From: Liolophura sinensis
Taxonomy: Eukaryota > Mollusca > Polyplacophora > Chitonida > Chitonidae
DNA length: 64,000 nucleotides
Direction of reading: 5' to 3'
Assembly (NCBI RefSeq): GCF_032854445.1
Contig: NC_088303.1
Location: forward strand, 11,415,501 to 11,479,500
Positions within the stretch are counted from its first letter, which is position 1. Each line of letters begins with the position of its first letter. The notes below the pieces were generated by a model. The model was not told the DNA's origin. It saw nothing but the letters and a program-made list of their open reading frames with translations, and searched no databases. Positions 1 through 13,600 of this stretch are shown piece by piece. Position numbers and translations under genes: made by a program.

Positions 1-2527
1 TGTTAAAGCTGAAGGTAGAGCCACAACCCCACATCATAGACCAGACGTTCCGGTTCCACCACCCAGAACAAGCCTTCCTAAAGAAATCCATCAGGCTGCC
101 TCCATTCCATGCTCTACCAGGTCAGGCATGAAAGCAAGACACAGTACCTTCTGTATCAATTTAGATTTGGTTCTACAAATGTTTGAATATGCAGTCCTGA
201 TACGTGTGTACCCATGTTTGGAATATGCTTATAAAAATGGTTAAAAGTATCAAAAACTCATTTCAGAATTTTATGAATTGCATTTAATGTTGACATTTTG
301 AAAGGATTAACAAAGTGAACTGAATAACAATCTATTAACACTGGACAGCACAATTATGCTCAATTCAGTGCTTCTGATCTTCCCCAGGTGCCCCAGTGGG
401 TGGGACAGACTCTCAAAAGTTGTATGTCCGGTGTAGTGACCCAAACGTGATCTGTGAGAGTAAGAAAACTCAGGCTGGAGAACCTCAGGATGTCTTTCTC
501 AAGGTGAGTTGGCTTGTGTGATGAACCCAGAAGGCATGTGTTTCTGCAAAAGTTTAAACAATTCCCAATTTTCCATAAAACACCAATGTCTGAAATGCGT
601 ATTATGGTAGTGTTTTGCAATTAGTTGCAGTCTTTTCCCTGAAATATAAGTAAATCAGTGCTCACTTCTTTTGGGAAAAGTATGTAATAGACAGCGTTCA
701 GTCGATTAACATCGCCAGATTTAACGAGTAAAGGTCAAAACACCAGCAAAAAAGCAAGTATTTAATAAATCTTTTAACAAAGCTTTTGTATCTTTCAGGT
801 CGCCTGCGGCCCATCACCACAAATAAAGAAGTTTTTCATAGCTATCTACACGGACCATTACTTCACACGACCCTCGCAGTTGTGGCAGTTTTACATCCAT
901 GCCCTTCAGAGGGTGGATGTGGCAAGTGTGGAAGGACAGACTAACCAGTTCTCACTCATACTGAGGTAGGTTATAACAGTGACACTAGCATTGATATTAA
1001 TTAGATGTTGTGCATCTATAGCGACTTGCTGTATATTGAACGTAACAGATGCTGGCACTTTGGCTGAGGAACTCTATGAGCCTGCCAGCCAAGTCAACCA
1101 GTTTCCTTACTGATTGCTTACTCATGATAAATTCTGTGTTCAGACATGGTTAACATACTTGCTGGACCCAACCAGGAGTACATAGGGTACAGTGTAGCTT
1201 GCCACACGAATACTCCAGTAATCCAAAAGCATGGCCAGGTTGCTTAAATTGCCAGTACTTCTGGCTGTCTACCAACAACGCATCATTCTGACATCATTTT
1301 GGAAAGTTACATAGCGCACACATTGCCATTAACAAAAACTTTAAAATGGCCATGATAAGATTGACTGCCAGAATAACCCAGATGACAAGGCTTTTTGATT
1401 ACCGAACTGCTTGAGCAGCAAGCTACGATGTGTACTCAGTGTCATCATGAGGATTTAGGGAAGAAACTGATACATTTGAATGACTTTTGCATTGGGAGGG
1501 GGGTGGGGGAGTGGGGAGACAGCATTTGTTGCATTCCTAGTCCAGTGTAGTAAGCCATTTAAAAAGATAAAAAGATACATTGTACCTACATGTACATATG
1601 ACTTTAATAATGGTTTAACATATTATTTGGCATCAGTATGTTTTATCGTTTGTTCTTCTTCATCAAGACATATGTAATCAAGAAAATGTGAAAGACATAA
1701 GTTGAAATTTATTATTTATTTCATTCTGAGCTTAAAAGTGGAGTTATTGTGTTCCACCAAAACAATTTCTTAAGCAGTATTTCCTAGATCAGTATAAATA
1801 TAGTCATATTGGTCTGATTTTGTAAGGGACAAAAGGGACTGATTAGCTTATAATAACTACATGTGATAACAATAATATTAGAAGTTGCTGACATTTCTGT
1901 CTAGAATGTCATCTATGAGATCACTAGATTAAAAACATATAACGTGTTATAGTATTATGCGTTTGGAGAAATTATGTTTTGGGTATTATTTATTTCAGGG
2001 GTACACAGTCCTCTAGACTGGTACGTTGCTATTCCTCGCACCCAAATGAGATGATTCTGCAGCCTGCTGAGCCATTCATGTTAGCAGCCAGCACTGTCCA
2101 TGAGCTCAGGGTGGCCGTCCGTCCAATGAGAGTCGGCAACAAATTCTTCTATATCAACGTTGTCGACACAGAGTACCATCAGTTGTTAAGAACATGGCTA
2201 GTCTGTGTCAATTGTCGGGCCCCGATGATTTCTCGTGCATTTGAGCTGAATCTTCCCATAGGTGGTGGCAAAGGCTCCAACAAGCGAATCACCTTTACCA
2301 ATCCTTACCCTTACAAAAAGACCTTCCTCTTACGGTCAAACCGTGATGATTTACTGCAGTTTAAAGACACACGCCTGGAAATTGACGGTGGCGCAACGCA
2401 AAATATTGGGCTTCGCTTTGCTCCCTGTATGCGCCCAGGTGTTACTGAAATCCTCATCTTTATAAATGACGAAGAAGAAAAGAATGAAGAAACCTTCTGC
2501 ATCAAAGCCTCATATTCCCTGGAATAG
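1..2527 (+). CDS. NPHP4: Nephrocystin-4 (NPHP4), C-terminal exons, 5' part outside window
   Basis: Four exons with consensus GT-AG borders join in frame: 1-120, 388-503, 799-965 and 1999-2527 (stop TAG). They encode the last 309 residues. The product matches my recollection of vertebrate nephrocystin-4 over this whole stretch: [19 protein letters not shown], then [10 protein letters not shown], then [14 protein letters not shown], then [11 protein letters not shown], ending in a [14 protein letters not shown]-like tail. NPHP4 is a structural protein of the ciliary transition zone that works with NPHP1 and RPGRIP1L; its loss causes nephronophthisis in humans. The C-terminal part looks like a beta-rich repeat domain with no catalytic residues. 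Introns are short (267 and 295 bp) except the last (about 1 kb). No break or frameshift is visible. The start of the gene lies upstream of base 1. Phases were checked by hand at every junction. Confidence 0.93.
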
Positions 2528-5386
2528 AGAACTTCGGGAACAGAGAACCTCACTGGTATCTGATGCACCCAAAGCCAGTTCTATTTCAGGGTGCTATGCT
2601 GAAGCCACAAAACAGTGTTTGACTTTAGTTAGTATTCTAGAGTTCAGTAGCCTCAAGAGTTCAACAAGTGAAAGATATATGTATGTCTCATTGTGACACT
2701 TGAAAATGTTTGGTTGTAGGAATTTTAATTCTTGACCTCAGCATATAAGCATTTGAATCATATTTAATTTGGACATTAGTCAAACCAACATGAGGACAAA
2801 AATCTGGAAAGTTGCTTACAACATGAGTTGTATCAGTAGTTCAGGAGAGATTTGCTCCTTCAAAGAACAGGCCCCTGGAAAAGAAATGTAACAAGCGCTA
2901 AAGGACTGGCTACATCTACAATCTGTTGTAATCTGGACAACTGACTTTGCATGGATTTGAACGATATCTTTGTATGTCGTTTGGACAGTTAATTGTAAGG
3001 TAATTTTAACTCTACCAAATGAATTTGTTTTGACTTGTACATACACAAACAGGTGACCAAATGGATGATGAACTTTTTCTTATCTTCATCTGTAACATTG
3101 TTTGATATATCGATGTGGAATGTGACATGAGCTTAAGGCAATGTTTATAATAGCCTGTGGGAATCACAGTGACAAGACCATTTTATTATCACCTGAGACT
3201 TGTGTAATCTGCCCCAGGGCCCAGTTGTTCAAAATTGTATTAGCAGTTTAGACTGGTATTAACTTTAGTCTGGACTAAACGGCCATTAGTTTTATATTAG
3301 GCCAAGGCTGGTATGAAGATTTAAGCCTGGCTTAACTTTTCATACACTTTTGAACAGATCGCCCCAGGTTATCTTCACCTCAAGAATCCGTACAGGTTGA
3401 TGAAATCCGTCCTGCAAAACATTTGCACTCTTGCCGTCCACGAGCGTGTAGCTTTACTGGGCTGTTGCCCGGTCAGCATTTTGGTGCAGTGTTACTCAGC
3501 TGTATACGTCTAAATGTGATAACTGTGGATTCTTTATAATTTAGTTTTTACAAATTACAGTAGTGTAATATTTTGATATCATGTATATGGGTAAGTTGTT
3601 TGTTATGCAATAGTGGTAGAGCTACAGTTTTAGAGTTACCATTTGTCATGTTTCTAGAGGAATCTCAAGTTGGGTAGATTATTTGCAAATTATTGTACAA
3701 GTGAATTTAACCACTTATTTTAGCATATCAATAGTAACAATAATGTTACAAAGATACAACAGTTACAGTGGGTACATGTCACTCACAAAATCCCAGATAA
3801 AGATATCTGAACAATAACTGTTATGATGTGGGGATTACTATGATTGGTTCTGGATGTGAACACACTCATAATACTTGTACACATCACCTACATGTACATG
3901 CTTACTAAAAGAAAAAGAATTGCATAACTTTAAGAAGTACCTCGGAGAAGTCCAACCCATGACTGCACAGAGTAGAGCATGGTCTGGCCAATGTCTTTGT
4001 ACTTTGCTGTCTCTCCACTGTTGTTTGTGGCTTGGAGAATATGACGTGCATCATGCATTTTCATGTCTACATGTGCTTTGTCAGGGCATGCATTTTTTAA
4101 TATTTATGTTAGACTCAGTCTTGTATGCATGTTAACCTGTATTTAAACATTTCCAATTGCTGGGTATTTATTTATTTATTTATTCATGTACATACAATGG
4201 TGTGACGATGTAGTTAGTTAACACATTTTAAGACACACATGTGGGATTGTTTCATTGTTAAATGTGTCTTAATTAGGTACTGGCTAAAATTAAGGCAAAA
4301 TATAAACAATACTTTTGTTAGTACTAGAGCAGCAGGCCATTATAATATTAATACTGTTTAATATGGCCATGGCAGGTGCTTTCTTTATATAGTTTGCACT
4401 TATTTACTTATGCATTGTATGTCCTACTTCATAAGCCTTGTCCATTTCGAAATGTTTTATAATCTCTGTTTTAAGACTCGGCCTGTGGTATTATTGTTAT
4501 TGAGAGATGAATAGTTATATGTACATAACAAAGTGTGTAGAAATCTAGAACAAATGGTAACAATGTCAGTTTTAATGTGTAGATAAGAAGATTTAACTCT
4601 CATTCATCAATCAGAGTGTCAACATGTCCAGTCTTTATGTGGAGACTTAAGCCCCTTGTTGACCCTTGTCATCTTTATGATTGAGGAAACAACCTGACAT
4701 ATTGCTGCATGTTTCCAGGACTTACATTTAATGGAACATGTTAATACACTGTTGCCCTGCAGGTGAACTGAAAATCCACACAAGTGTTTCATAACTGTAC
4801 CCTAATGGTAAATCTGGAAAAACCAATGGCAATTCCAGCAGGCTGATAAAATGTTGATGGGATATATCTGAATTTTTCAGACTTACAGATGTGACTAAGA
4901 CTATTCAAGGCCTACACACAGAACATTGCATGTGGCTATAAAATAGCCACATATTAGGGTCAGCATGAATTTCACCAAAGATGCTTTGCATATTGTTATA
5001 TATATTTTGAAAGAAAAATTAAACTGGTACACACATATTATTAGATAGATGGACATGTCCTGTAGGGTGTACTTATCTGTGCCTTGTTCATACCTATATA
5101 TACAATTAATTTTTAAGCAAGCAACAGTTGTCATTGTTTTGTGTTCAGCTTGTATTTCGATACATGTAAATGGTTTGGATTGTCTTGGGTCAAAATTGTG
5201 GATTAGTGGTCTTGAAAACAAAATCTTGATCCTTGGTATGTACCGCCGGCTGGAGTTTATTTGGGTGATGTTTTACAGCATACACAAGAATGTTTAACCA
5301 TCAAGCTTTTTTTGTGCATAGAAAGACTGTAAACCACTGCACTGATTTACCAGGCATTATCATTGTAAACTTGCAACCTTAGGAGT
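2528..5386. other. NPHP4 3' flank / 3'UTR and intergenic DNA
   Basis: AT-rich non-coding DNA. The proximal part is probably NPHP4 3'UTR, but I could not fix a poly(A) site. It contains a MITE-like element (listed separately) and a short TTTA run near 4168. The short open frames here lack splice sites and recognisable protein features and look accidental. Confidence 0.5.
3217..3366. mobile_element. MITE-like element, GGGC..TGTTCAAAA termini
   Basis: About 150 bp. The left end reads GGGCCCAGTTGTTCAAAA and the right end is an imperfect inverted copy (TTTTGAACAgatcGCCCC). The interior holds alternating CTGGTATTAA / TTAAGCCTGG motifs. A second copy lies near 34365-34602. Short size, inverted ends, no coding capacity and more than one copy support a non-autonomous DNA element. 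Confidence 0.6.
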
Positions 5387-6062
5387 CAGAGCTGTGGTCA
5401 GCACAAGATCTCATTGGTCAAGGCATGGTAACCTTCTAGGAGAACCCATTAGACTACATGGTCAGGAGGTGGTGTTCACACAAAACCTCACTGTTCCAGG
5501 CTTGTTACTCTTCTAGGACTACACATCCAGTTAGAGAATCAGGAGATGGGGTCCACACAAGACCTTGTTGGTCGGCTTGGTTGTCGTTTAGGAGAACCCA
5601 TTAGACTACATAGTCAGAAGGTGGGTCCACACAAAACGTCATTGTTCCAGGTCTAGTTCTCTTCTGGGAGAACTCATTAGATTACATGATCGGTGGCATC
5701 AGGATCTCAGGTCAACACAAGACCGCGTTATTCAAGAGCCAAGGCTGTGTCTGGACTCCACACAAGGTCTCATTGGTCAAGGCTTGGTCCTCTTCTACGG
5801 GAACCCATTAGAATTCACAGTCAGGAGCTGGGCCAAGACCCCATTTGTCACAGGCCAAGAGCTTTGACTGGGGTCCACACAAGGCCTCATTGGGTCAAGG
5901 CGTTCTCTTCTAGAACTCATTAGTATACATGGTCAGGAGCTCGGATCAACAGGTCAACACAAGGCCTGACTGGTCAAGGCCTGGTCCTCTTCAAGAAGAA
6001 CATATTAGACTGCATGGCCATTAGCATCAGGAATTGGGGTCCACGCAAAACCTCGGACCTCA
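5387..6062. repeat. Minisatellite, degenerate unit of about 75-88 bp, 8-9 copies
   Basis: Each unit carries the same three landmarks in order: CACAAGRCCTCATTGGTCAA, a CTCTTCTAGGAGAACCCATTAG block, and a CATGGTCAGGAG..GGGTCCA block. Copies differ by substitutions and small indels, so the array is old. It lies in the intergenic gap between NPHP4 and ODAD1. Confidence 0.85.
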
Positions 6063-6121
6063 CATTGTCTCCAGGCTATGCCATATGGCAATTAGTTTTC
6101 TTTTTTTCTTTTTGAAGATGT

Positions 6122-6625
6122 CGAGATGTTTGTATTGAGTTACTGAGTTGCATTACTTCTGGGTTCTTGGTTCTCGACTATACTTCAGCATTCTACAAGA
6201 AAGAGAACATATGGCTGTTTAAAGTCCTAGTGGAAAACAGCGACATCCGAATCGCATTTGGAGAAATAGTTCAAGGAAAATTAGGAACAGGTGCCTTCAA
6301 ATCAGTTGTGTTCTTGACAGCAAGAATGTATGGTACCAAGGCAAACCAAACGCATCCGCTGAACAAGCATCGTTTCAATAGCTTTCAAAAGAAGTATGCA
6401 ACGAAAGCTAGAGCAAAGAATCCCCTCAAGAAACTGTGAGAAGAAAAATGTGGGCAGATTCACACGAGAAAATTATCCAATAACATCCTTCAAAAAAGAT
6501 GGATGGGAGCTTAAGAAGCCCAGAAGACCGACACAGGTCCAGAGGATGACGAAGATCTGATTGACTTTGATCCCAGCTCCTCAGATGAAGAAGATATGTC
6601 ATCCCCAGAAGATGAGGAAATGTAA
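6122..6625 (+). pseudogene. Unidentified decayed coding fragment with acidic C-terminus
   Basis: One frame reads about 168 codons with only two internal stops (TGA at 6437-6439, TAA near 6509) before a final TAA at 6623-6625. The translation looks protein-like: a mixed hydrophobic and charged part, a Lys/Arg-rich stretch around KKYATKARAKNPLKKL, then a strongly acidic end (TGPEDDEDLIDFDPSS and SSPEDEEM). No convincing splice sites bound it. I do not recognise the family. It may be a retrocopy or the end of a transposon gene that has gained two stops. It directly follows the 80-bp minisatellite and precedes a SINE. Confidence 0.4.
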
Positions 6626-6939
6626 TATATATGACTATATTCCCAAAATATGGCACAAAGTCCCAGGAGATAAAACAACTCAATAACTCAACACAAATGA
6701 TCTGACATCTTCAAAAAACTAATTGCCGTAGCTTGAAGATCCCAAATTTGATGCCAAATTACTCTTGACGACGAAGTCAGGCTTTGCATTTTTCACTAGT
6801 TTCAACTGAGTTTTGATATTTTGATCGGGTTGTAACATTATTAACAATATTTCGGTCATATCACCATGGTGTCTCAAGGAAGCGGGCCGTGTCCAATTAA
6901 GACATGTTTTTAGTGCTGCCTCACTCGAACATCACCGGC

Positions 6940-7257
6940 GCCTACAGCACAGATGGCAGAGAGTCCGATTCGGTGGAGGTAGATCCTGGGTTAATCTTGG
7001 GTCGGGTCACGCCTAAGACCTTAAAAAAGACGAAGTTGTAACTTCCTCGCTTGGCGTTCACTATAAAGGGAATAGTGCAACGACTGGTAGACCCGCATCA
7101 GTATAATGGCTCGGGACGGCTTACTTGCCAGTGAAGCAGCACTAGATAAAAGAGCGGTGGAGATCCGTCCTGCAACAAAGGAGGCACATTACATATACTC
7201 TAGGGACTCCGTAGTAGTGGTATGAAAATTGTTAAGTATGTTAAGACTTTAAAGTCT
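6940..7257 (+). mobile_element. tRNA-derived SINE, family A, copy 1
   Basis: The head retains a degraded A-box-like part (AGATGGCAGAGAGTCCGATTCGG) and a B-box-like GGGTCGGGTCAC. The body has the family landmarks AAGTTGTAACTTCCTCGC, CAGTATAATGGCTCGGG and GAAGCAGCACTAGATAAAAG, and the tail AAATTGTTAAGTATG. Other copies are at 20694, 38694 and 43182. Confidence 0.85.
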
Positions 7258-10200
7258 AAGGTATGGCTCACTTCGGGATTAAACTCCGGATCTACAATCT
7301 GCGACAAAAACGCCCTGTTCACTGCGCCAACGCGACCCGCTTTTCATTTTTGCAGATCCTGTGTCAAGCAAAGCAGAATAAAAGGTTATTCCGTTCATGT
7401 TGACCTTGTCGTAAGTGACCTTTCCACCACGTACATTGTCTTTTAAAGGTGAGTCTTGACTCACAGTTAGAATAAAACGCTGAGGTAAATTGACAAGAGG
7501 TCGTATTTCACAGCTTACCAGGTTACTTGTGACGACTTGCCAGCTATCACACTGCCGTCACTACCCCGGTTATACTCTCTATGTTGCGCGTCTTTAAGTG
7601 TAAGTGACCTTTCGACCACATAATCTTAAGTTTGTGATTCTTGCTGTTTAGACCATGCTCAACATTTCACATGCAGATTCAGTGTTTTAGGTCAATTAAA
7701 TCCCTAATTAGCACTAATTAAGTCTTTGTCTTCAGTGGCCACAAAATTTGTTTAAAGATGCAGATTCGTGATATGTATGACTTTCCAGGTCAAATATAAA
7801 TGAATGAAGGGCCCCACCACCAAGGGTTTCTGTAGTCCGGTAGGCTTCTTCGACCTCACAGTCAAAGATTTTACAGCTTTCAAGTCTATTAAAACTCACT
7901 TAGCGCTTAGCACTAACATATAAATTCCAAAGTAAAGAGCAATCCATTAGTAGGCCTACTAACAACCAAGTGGGGTTTAACAACAGACATTCTCGGCAAC
8001 AGTCGCTGCATAGATTATTATTTACACAGTTCTCTTATATGAAAGCGGTATGGCTTATGGTGGAGGAAATCAAATCAGAGAAAATCACTGCCTTCCGCTA
8101 GATGTGCTATGAGCCTGGGAAAGATTAAAAGATGCACCCTTTGCCACAAAGAGAGAGAAGCTCTAGCCAAATGAGACATGATGATACATTTAAGAAAGTA
8201 TAGCACAAAGGTAACACAATGTACATATATTTCAAATAAGATTTATTATTATCACTCAAGTCAAATTGCCAATTTACAATTTATCATAGCCATTTCTGGC
8301 TTAATTCACTTTGGGCCTCTTGGAATTCTCTCTGATATATTCTTAACATTCTATACATTCTACATGCAAAAATATACAGTTTTATCTACAGTAATTTAGT
8401 CTTATCCATATATACATATACATGTACATGGCAACAAGTACAAACATGTACGCACGCCTTCAATACACATGCAAACTTTCAAAATATTTGTTTGTGTACC
8501 ACCACCTTAGTAAGTAAGGGCAATACACAATGGTACACCTTACAAACACTTTTTTCCATCTGACACTGAAGGTTTTAATTTGCCACTAGCTATTTGACTT
8601 ATTAAACTTTGTAAGAACTTTCTTACTCGAAATTCTGGAAGAGAACACATTTACAATAAAATGTAATCTGTGAAGACAATTCCTGGATGCTTGACATGCC
8701 TTCAGGTATGTACACATAAATTAGGAGTCACATCTAGAATGTGATTAAGTAGAAAGCTTTGGTATGTATACAGAAACTGAAAACATGTACTGTACATATA
8801 CACACCTCTGATGCTGTTAATGATACTAAATCAGATGTTAAAAATGACACAGTGAAACAGAACTGCATAATGAAATAATTACTTAATTTCATTCCAATTG
8901 AACACTGGTATGAAATCTTGGCTTGAATATTACCACATTTATGACGAATACTGACTCTAAAACATTGCTCTTATATACTACATCAGATTAGTAAGAAACT
9001 GTACATAATACAACTGCATATTACTACTTGCTCCGTATCACTAACAAAATAGAACAGTTGACTTCAGTTAATCATTAATGTCTTCATTTTGGTGAATAAG
9101 GTAACATACTGAACTGATACTTAAGTTTGACTGTGCAGTTTTACATATGATACATAACGCCATATTGTAACAAGATGAGTCAAAATCTTTGTGTCTTAAA
9201 CGTAAAATGAAATTATAAAGATTGAGCTGGCGTAAGTTGCTTTCCTAAATTGTAAAAATTGTAATAAACTGTAATGTCAAAGTACTGTACTATAATCCCA
9301 TATCAACTTTGACCCAATAACATAATTTTTAGCATTTTAGCTTTTTACATCCTTTCCAACACTACACAAAAAACTTTAACAGGAAACACAAACACTATAA
9401 TAAACATATGTATCATGCAAAGTTGGTGAACATAAAGTCAGCCACTAAAGCTGAATTGATTAATAAAGTAGTATTCCAGAAATGTTCTAAAAATACTTTA
9501 AAATTCTACACCTCCTGTCAACAAAATAAATAGCAAGTGATCATCAGTGCCATGTTATAGCTGTCTAGAGTGGCGTTATAAAACCTAGCTGCTGTCCCGT
9601 ACCGTCGGTATTAAACAATGCCAATGAGATAACATAAACAGAGCCTGTCTCTCGGTCTGGGGATTTTTGTGGGCACAAGCATCGTGTTTACCAGTCCTGC
9701 TCGTCCACGTCTTCGACCTGCATGTTTGTAAGCATTAGACCTAGCTGGCTGTACCGACATCAGGGAATCTACTGAACATAGCAGGACTTTCTCATTTATA
9801 AGAGACACTTTCATGCAGGTTTCGGGAAGATATTTTCGTAATAAATCTGACTTTGCTAAGGGAAAAACAATGCAACGCCACAATATATTTTTCCAGCAAT
9901 GACTCTCCAAAGGCAGTTTTATTGCCAGTTCACCCTGAGTTAGCAGTCTCCTGGCAAGTTAGCAGTCTCCTGCCAAACATGTACGCATTGTGACACAGGC
10001 AGCCGTTCTCATCTGGTTCATAAATATGTGGTCCACAATGCATCAGTTTAAACTTAACTTAAACTAACTGCAAAATTCGATTTATTGCATCAATATTTGA
10101 CTATCCACTATAAGAAACCACACTGACAATCGACAGCTAATACAGCTTTTTTGTCGTGACAGCCAATTATCACATGTTTTCAGCGCTAGTCATTAGCCAA

Positions 10201-10656
10201 GTTCAACACAGCTACTTGGTGTGAATTGTCCGTCACTGCCATATCCCCAAAGTTGAACTTCATCTTGTCAGATTTCAAAACTTTCTAGAATTTTTTACAT
10301 ATTTTTCTGTGAAAACTGTCCTATGTCCTTTTTCCTATGTATATAAAGCAGCAGGCTTTATGTTCACTTTAAGTCTTAAAGGCAATCAGATATACACGTA
10401 TAGTCTTACAATACAAATACACAGATTGCTCAGATAACCACATGGCCACCAAATACTGGTACACTGGCATTGTATATAAATATGATTCCTACAGAGTAAT
10501 GAATTTTAAAGTCAGTGTGATGTACAAATGGACTTGCTCAGTAGCACTGGGTGTTCCTTCATTGGAGAAAATTAAATGTCACTTAAAACATGATACTCTC
10601 ATGATTCCAAAAAAATGGTACATTTCTGGATCCGACATTCTCAAAGTCACAACAAA
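7258..10656. other. ODAD1 3' flank and intergenic DNA
   Basis: AT-rich DNA between the convergent ends of NPHP4 and ODAD1. Minus-strand AATAAA hexamers (TTTATT on +) at about 10081 and 9918 are plausible ODAD1 poly(A) signals, some 570-740 bp past the stop codon, but I cannot tell which is used. The phrase GTAAGTGACCTTTC occurs at about 7411 and again near 7600. A 99-codon minus frame at 9611-9910 has no recognisable features. Confidence 0.4.
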
Positions 10657-13600
10657 TCACTTCCTAACATCCTTCTTTTCTTTTTTCTGTGCCTTTTCTC
10701 TGGCATTTGACAAGTCATACTTAAATCCTTCTTTCTTGGCTGCAGATTCTCTCTTTTTCACCGTTTTCATAACTTTGGACTGTAACTCTGTTCTTGTAAA
10801 TGGTCGGCCATCATCGGCCTCTGCATCACTGCCATCGCTGTCATACTCGTCACTGTCAATGTAAAAGTAAGTGAAAAGGGTTGTAAAGGAATGTATCAAT
10901 AAATGCAAAGACACAAGTAGACACTGACAACTACATGCAGCTGGCTCAAGTAGGATACTATATAAGCTGATGTTCTATTAATTAGGCCAGCCCAAAGAGA
11001 ACTGGCGCCTGAATGGCAGATACCATTTAATGATGATCTGTCTGTCACGAAGTCATGCATGTACCTTTGATGTACAAGCTATCAAAATGGAGTTGAAATC
11101 TGACTTACCCAACAGAAGGAGGCATTATGGGAAGAGGTTGTGGCGGGGGAGGAGGTCCTTCTCCCAGTAAACTCAACGTCTTTGGTTGTTCATACTTCTC
11201 TAGGTCCTACAATAAAAAAAACCCCACCATATCACAGATTAATAAATATCATGCACAGAACTTAACATTACTTTAATCATATCTAAATAATGTCCCCTTT
11301 GGCAGTCCACACCCAATGATCCCATTTGTGGTGCTGCTTCACCAGAAAGCCACGTGAAACAGGTTTGGACAGAACATAGCAAGCAAATAAGCAAGTTATT
11401 GAAAATTGACAATTTTAATGTCTTCAAGGCCTGTCATAATGATCACTCGCATACCTGGTGAAAGCTCTTACTGCAATGAATCAAAACTACTCTTACTTTA
11501 AAAACAAGTTCTAGATACAAATCAGTACAATGCATTTAGAATTTACCTTTGTACTGACATAGGTCTGCACAGCCAGCAGTTCATTAGTCCTCTGTTCTAT
11601 AAGACCCAGGTACTGTATCATGTTGCCATCTGTCACCCCTGTTGCCGCTCCTAACATGTCGTCTATTGCCGACCGGTCACAGTTAATTTTGTTAAATAAT
11701 GAATCGATACCTGTAAAAGCAAACACCCATAGTTCCTTTAAGACTTTTTCCAAAAATAAGACCATCACAATTATTTGGTGATAAATCCGTAAATCTTCAT
11801 CTGGTCAAATTCATATTGCCTTTGTTTGCTCAACCAAATATTGTTTAAATTAATCAAATATACAGGTTCCAGTTTTCTTGTTCTTTTGGTATTGTTTCAA
11901 TGCAGTAACAATAAATCAAAACTTTAGGCACATTTACAGGTAAATCGGCCAAAATCATGGTAAAACTTCTCAAGGATACAGCCATGTTTGAGATATCCTA
12001 GAACAAACCTTGAGAAAAGCAGAACTGGAAATGAAGAGCTCAAGATCTCATTTGACTGCTGGCACACTCACCATCTCGTAACTGATCCAGGATTTTCGAG
12101 ATTTCTTTGTTTTTCTGTTCATGCTCATCAGCCTCCTTGGAAGCCACGACCTGTCGCTCCTCCAACTGTTTCAGTATGTGCTTCCTCTGAGATTCCATCT
12201 CTACTCCCTGTGCCCGGAACTTGTCAATCTCATTGTAAATCTATGGACAATAACATAACACACTTGCATTAGCATGTACCATCAAGAAATTTAGAGGAAA
12301 GTTCAGGTTATGGATTTCAATTTGCTTTTTTTTAACAGTTTTGAAATTTTAAGCCTTTGGTAAAGTTGTAAATAATAGAAAATATTTAAATGAAATACGA
12401 TGTAAGAAAGAATGTTTCACAATCCACAATGAAGAGAAAAATTTCAAATGTGCAATATATAAATTGTATAACTATTTTAATATCAACTTTAAAATCTTAA
12501 AAACTTTATATGTATTTTTGTACTCACATCTTGGATTTGGTCTTGAAGAATTTCCAGCTCATTATTTTGCTCATTGACATAATTGAAAAGAGCAAAGTTA
12601 CGATCCTCTACTTCGATGAAATGTTTCACCAAAGTATCAAGATCACTTTCACCGGTCATTTCTTTTATCCTCTCAAAAGCAGCTTCATATGATTCCACTG
12701 AGTCTGTCTGGCTGGCCTTCTTACGTTCAGATTCCAGGGTCTCTGTCCACAAGAATCATTAACATCAGTGGCAAATGACAGTATATTTTGTCTTGGTGGT
12801 ATATGTCAGGAATAACATGGAAAAATAAGATACTCAGCAACCTGATCTGTGTTGAAACAAGGCTGGCGCATAATGGTGAAGGCATGTTTGCTTGGAACAT
12901 GAAAATACTTGTAGCTCAAATATTATCCTGGACTCTATTAATACATGTACATGTTTGAGAAAAGGTAGAAGATAATAGCAAAATTGGTACTTTCGATACA
13001 TGATTACCCTTGTACTAGCTAGGACATTTCAATTATGTGAATTTACCTCGTTTCTGCCTCCAGGCCACCAGCTGTGGGTCTTCCTGTCTCTCCTGACCTT
13101 TCACCCCCATGAACTCCTTCAGTTTACGATCGTGGTCGATTACCCTGACCAGCTCCTTCATCTCAGCATTGTGTTGTTGTAAGTCTTTGTCAGCCTTCTC
13201 CTTCAGTAAGATCATCTTGGCCTGAGCCTCATCTCTGTCAAATAATTGGACACAATTGCTTTTATAAATTGATTAGTTATTCAAATGATGTATTTTATCA
13301 GGATAAGCTTTATCAAAATTGAATTATTAGGGTTTATGTATTAGTGTAAACTGAGTTGGTATCAGCACGCATGAGCCACCAAGTTCACGGAAGGAAGACA
13401 AATATTCAGGTGCTAATGTATCTGTGAAAATGGCGGCTCATCTGAACCTCTGTGTCATTTAAGGACTACTAACTGGCTGCATAGATTGGTATGTATTAAA
13501 AGCTGTCATAAATTAGGTCCATGTATCACTAAAACTCAGTGCATTAATCAGTGTATCAAAGCTCACACCTCAATGTACTAAGGTATCTGAAGAAGAACAT

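Noticed and set aside
9611-9910. 99-residue minus frame downstream of ODAD1
   Set aside because: No family features, no splice sites, and it lies where ODAD1 3'UTR or spacer is expected.
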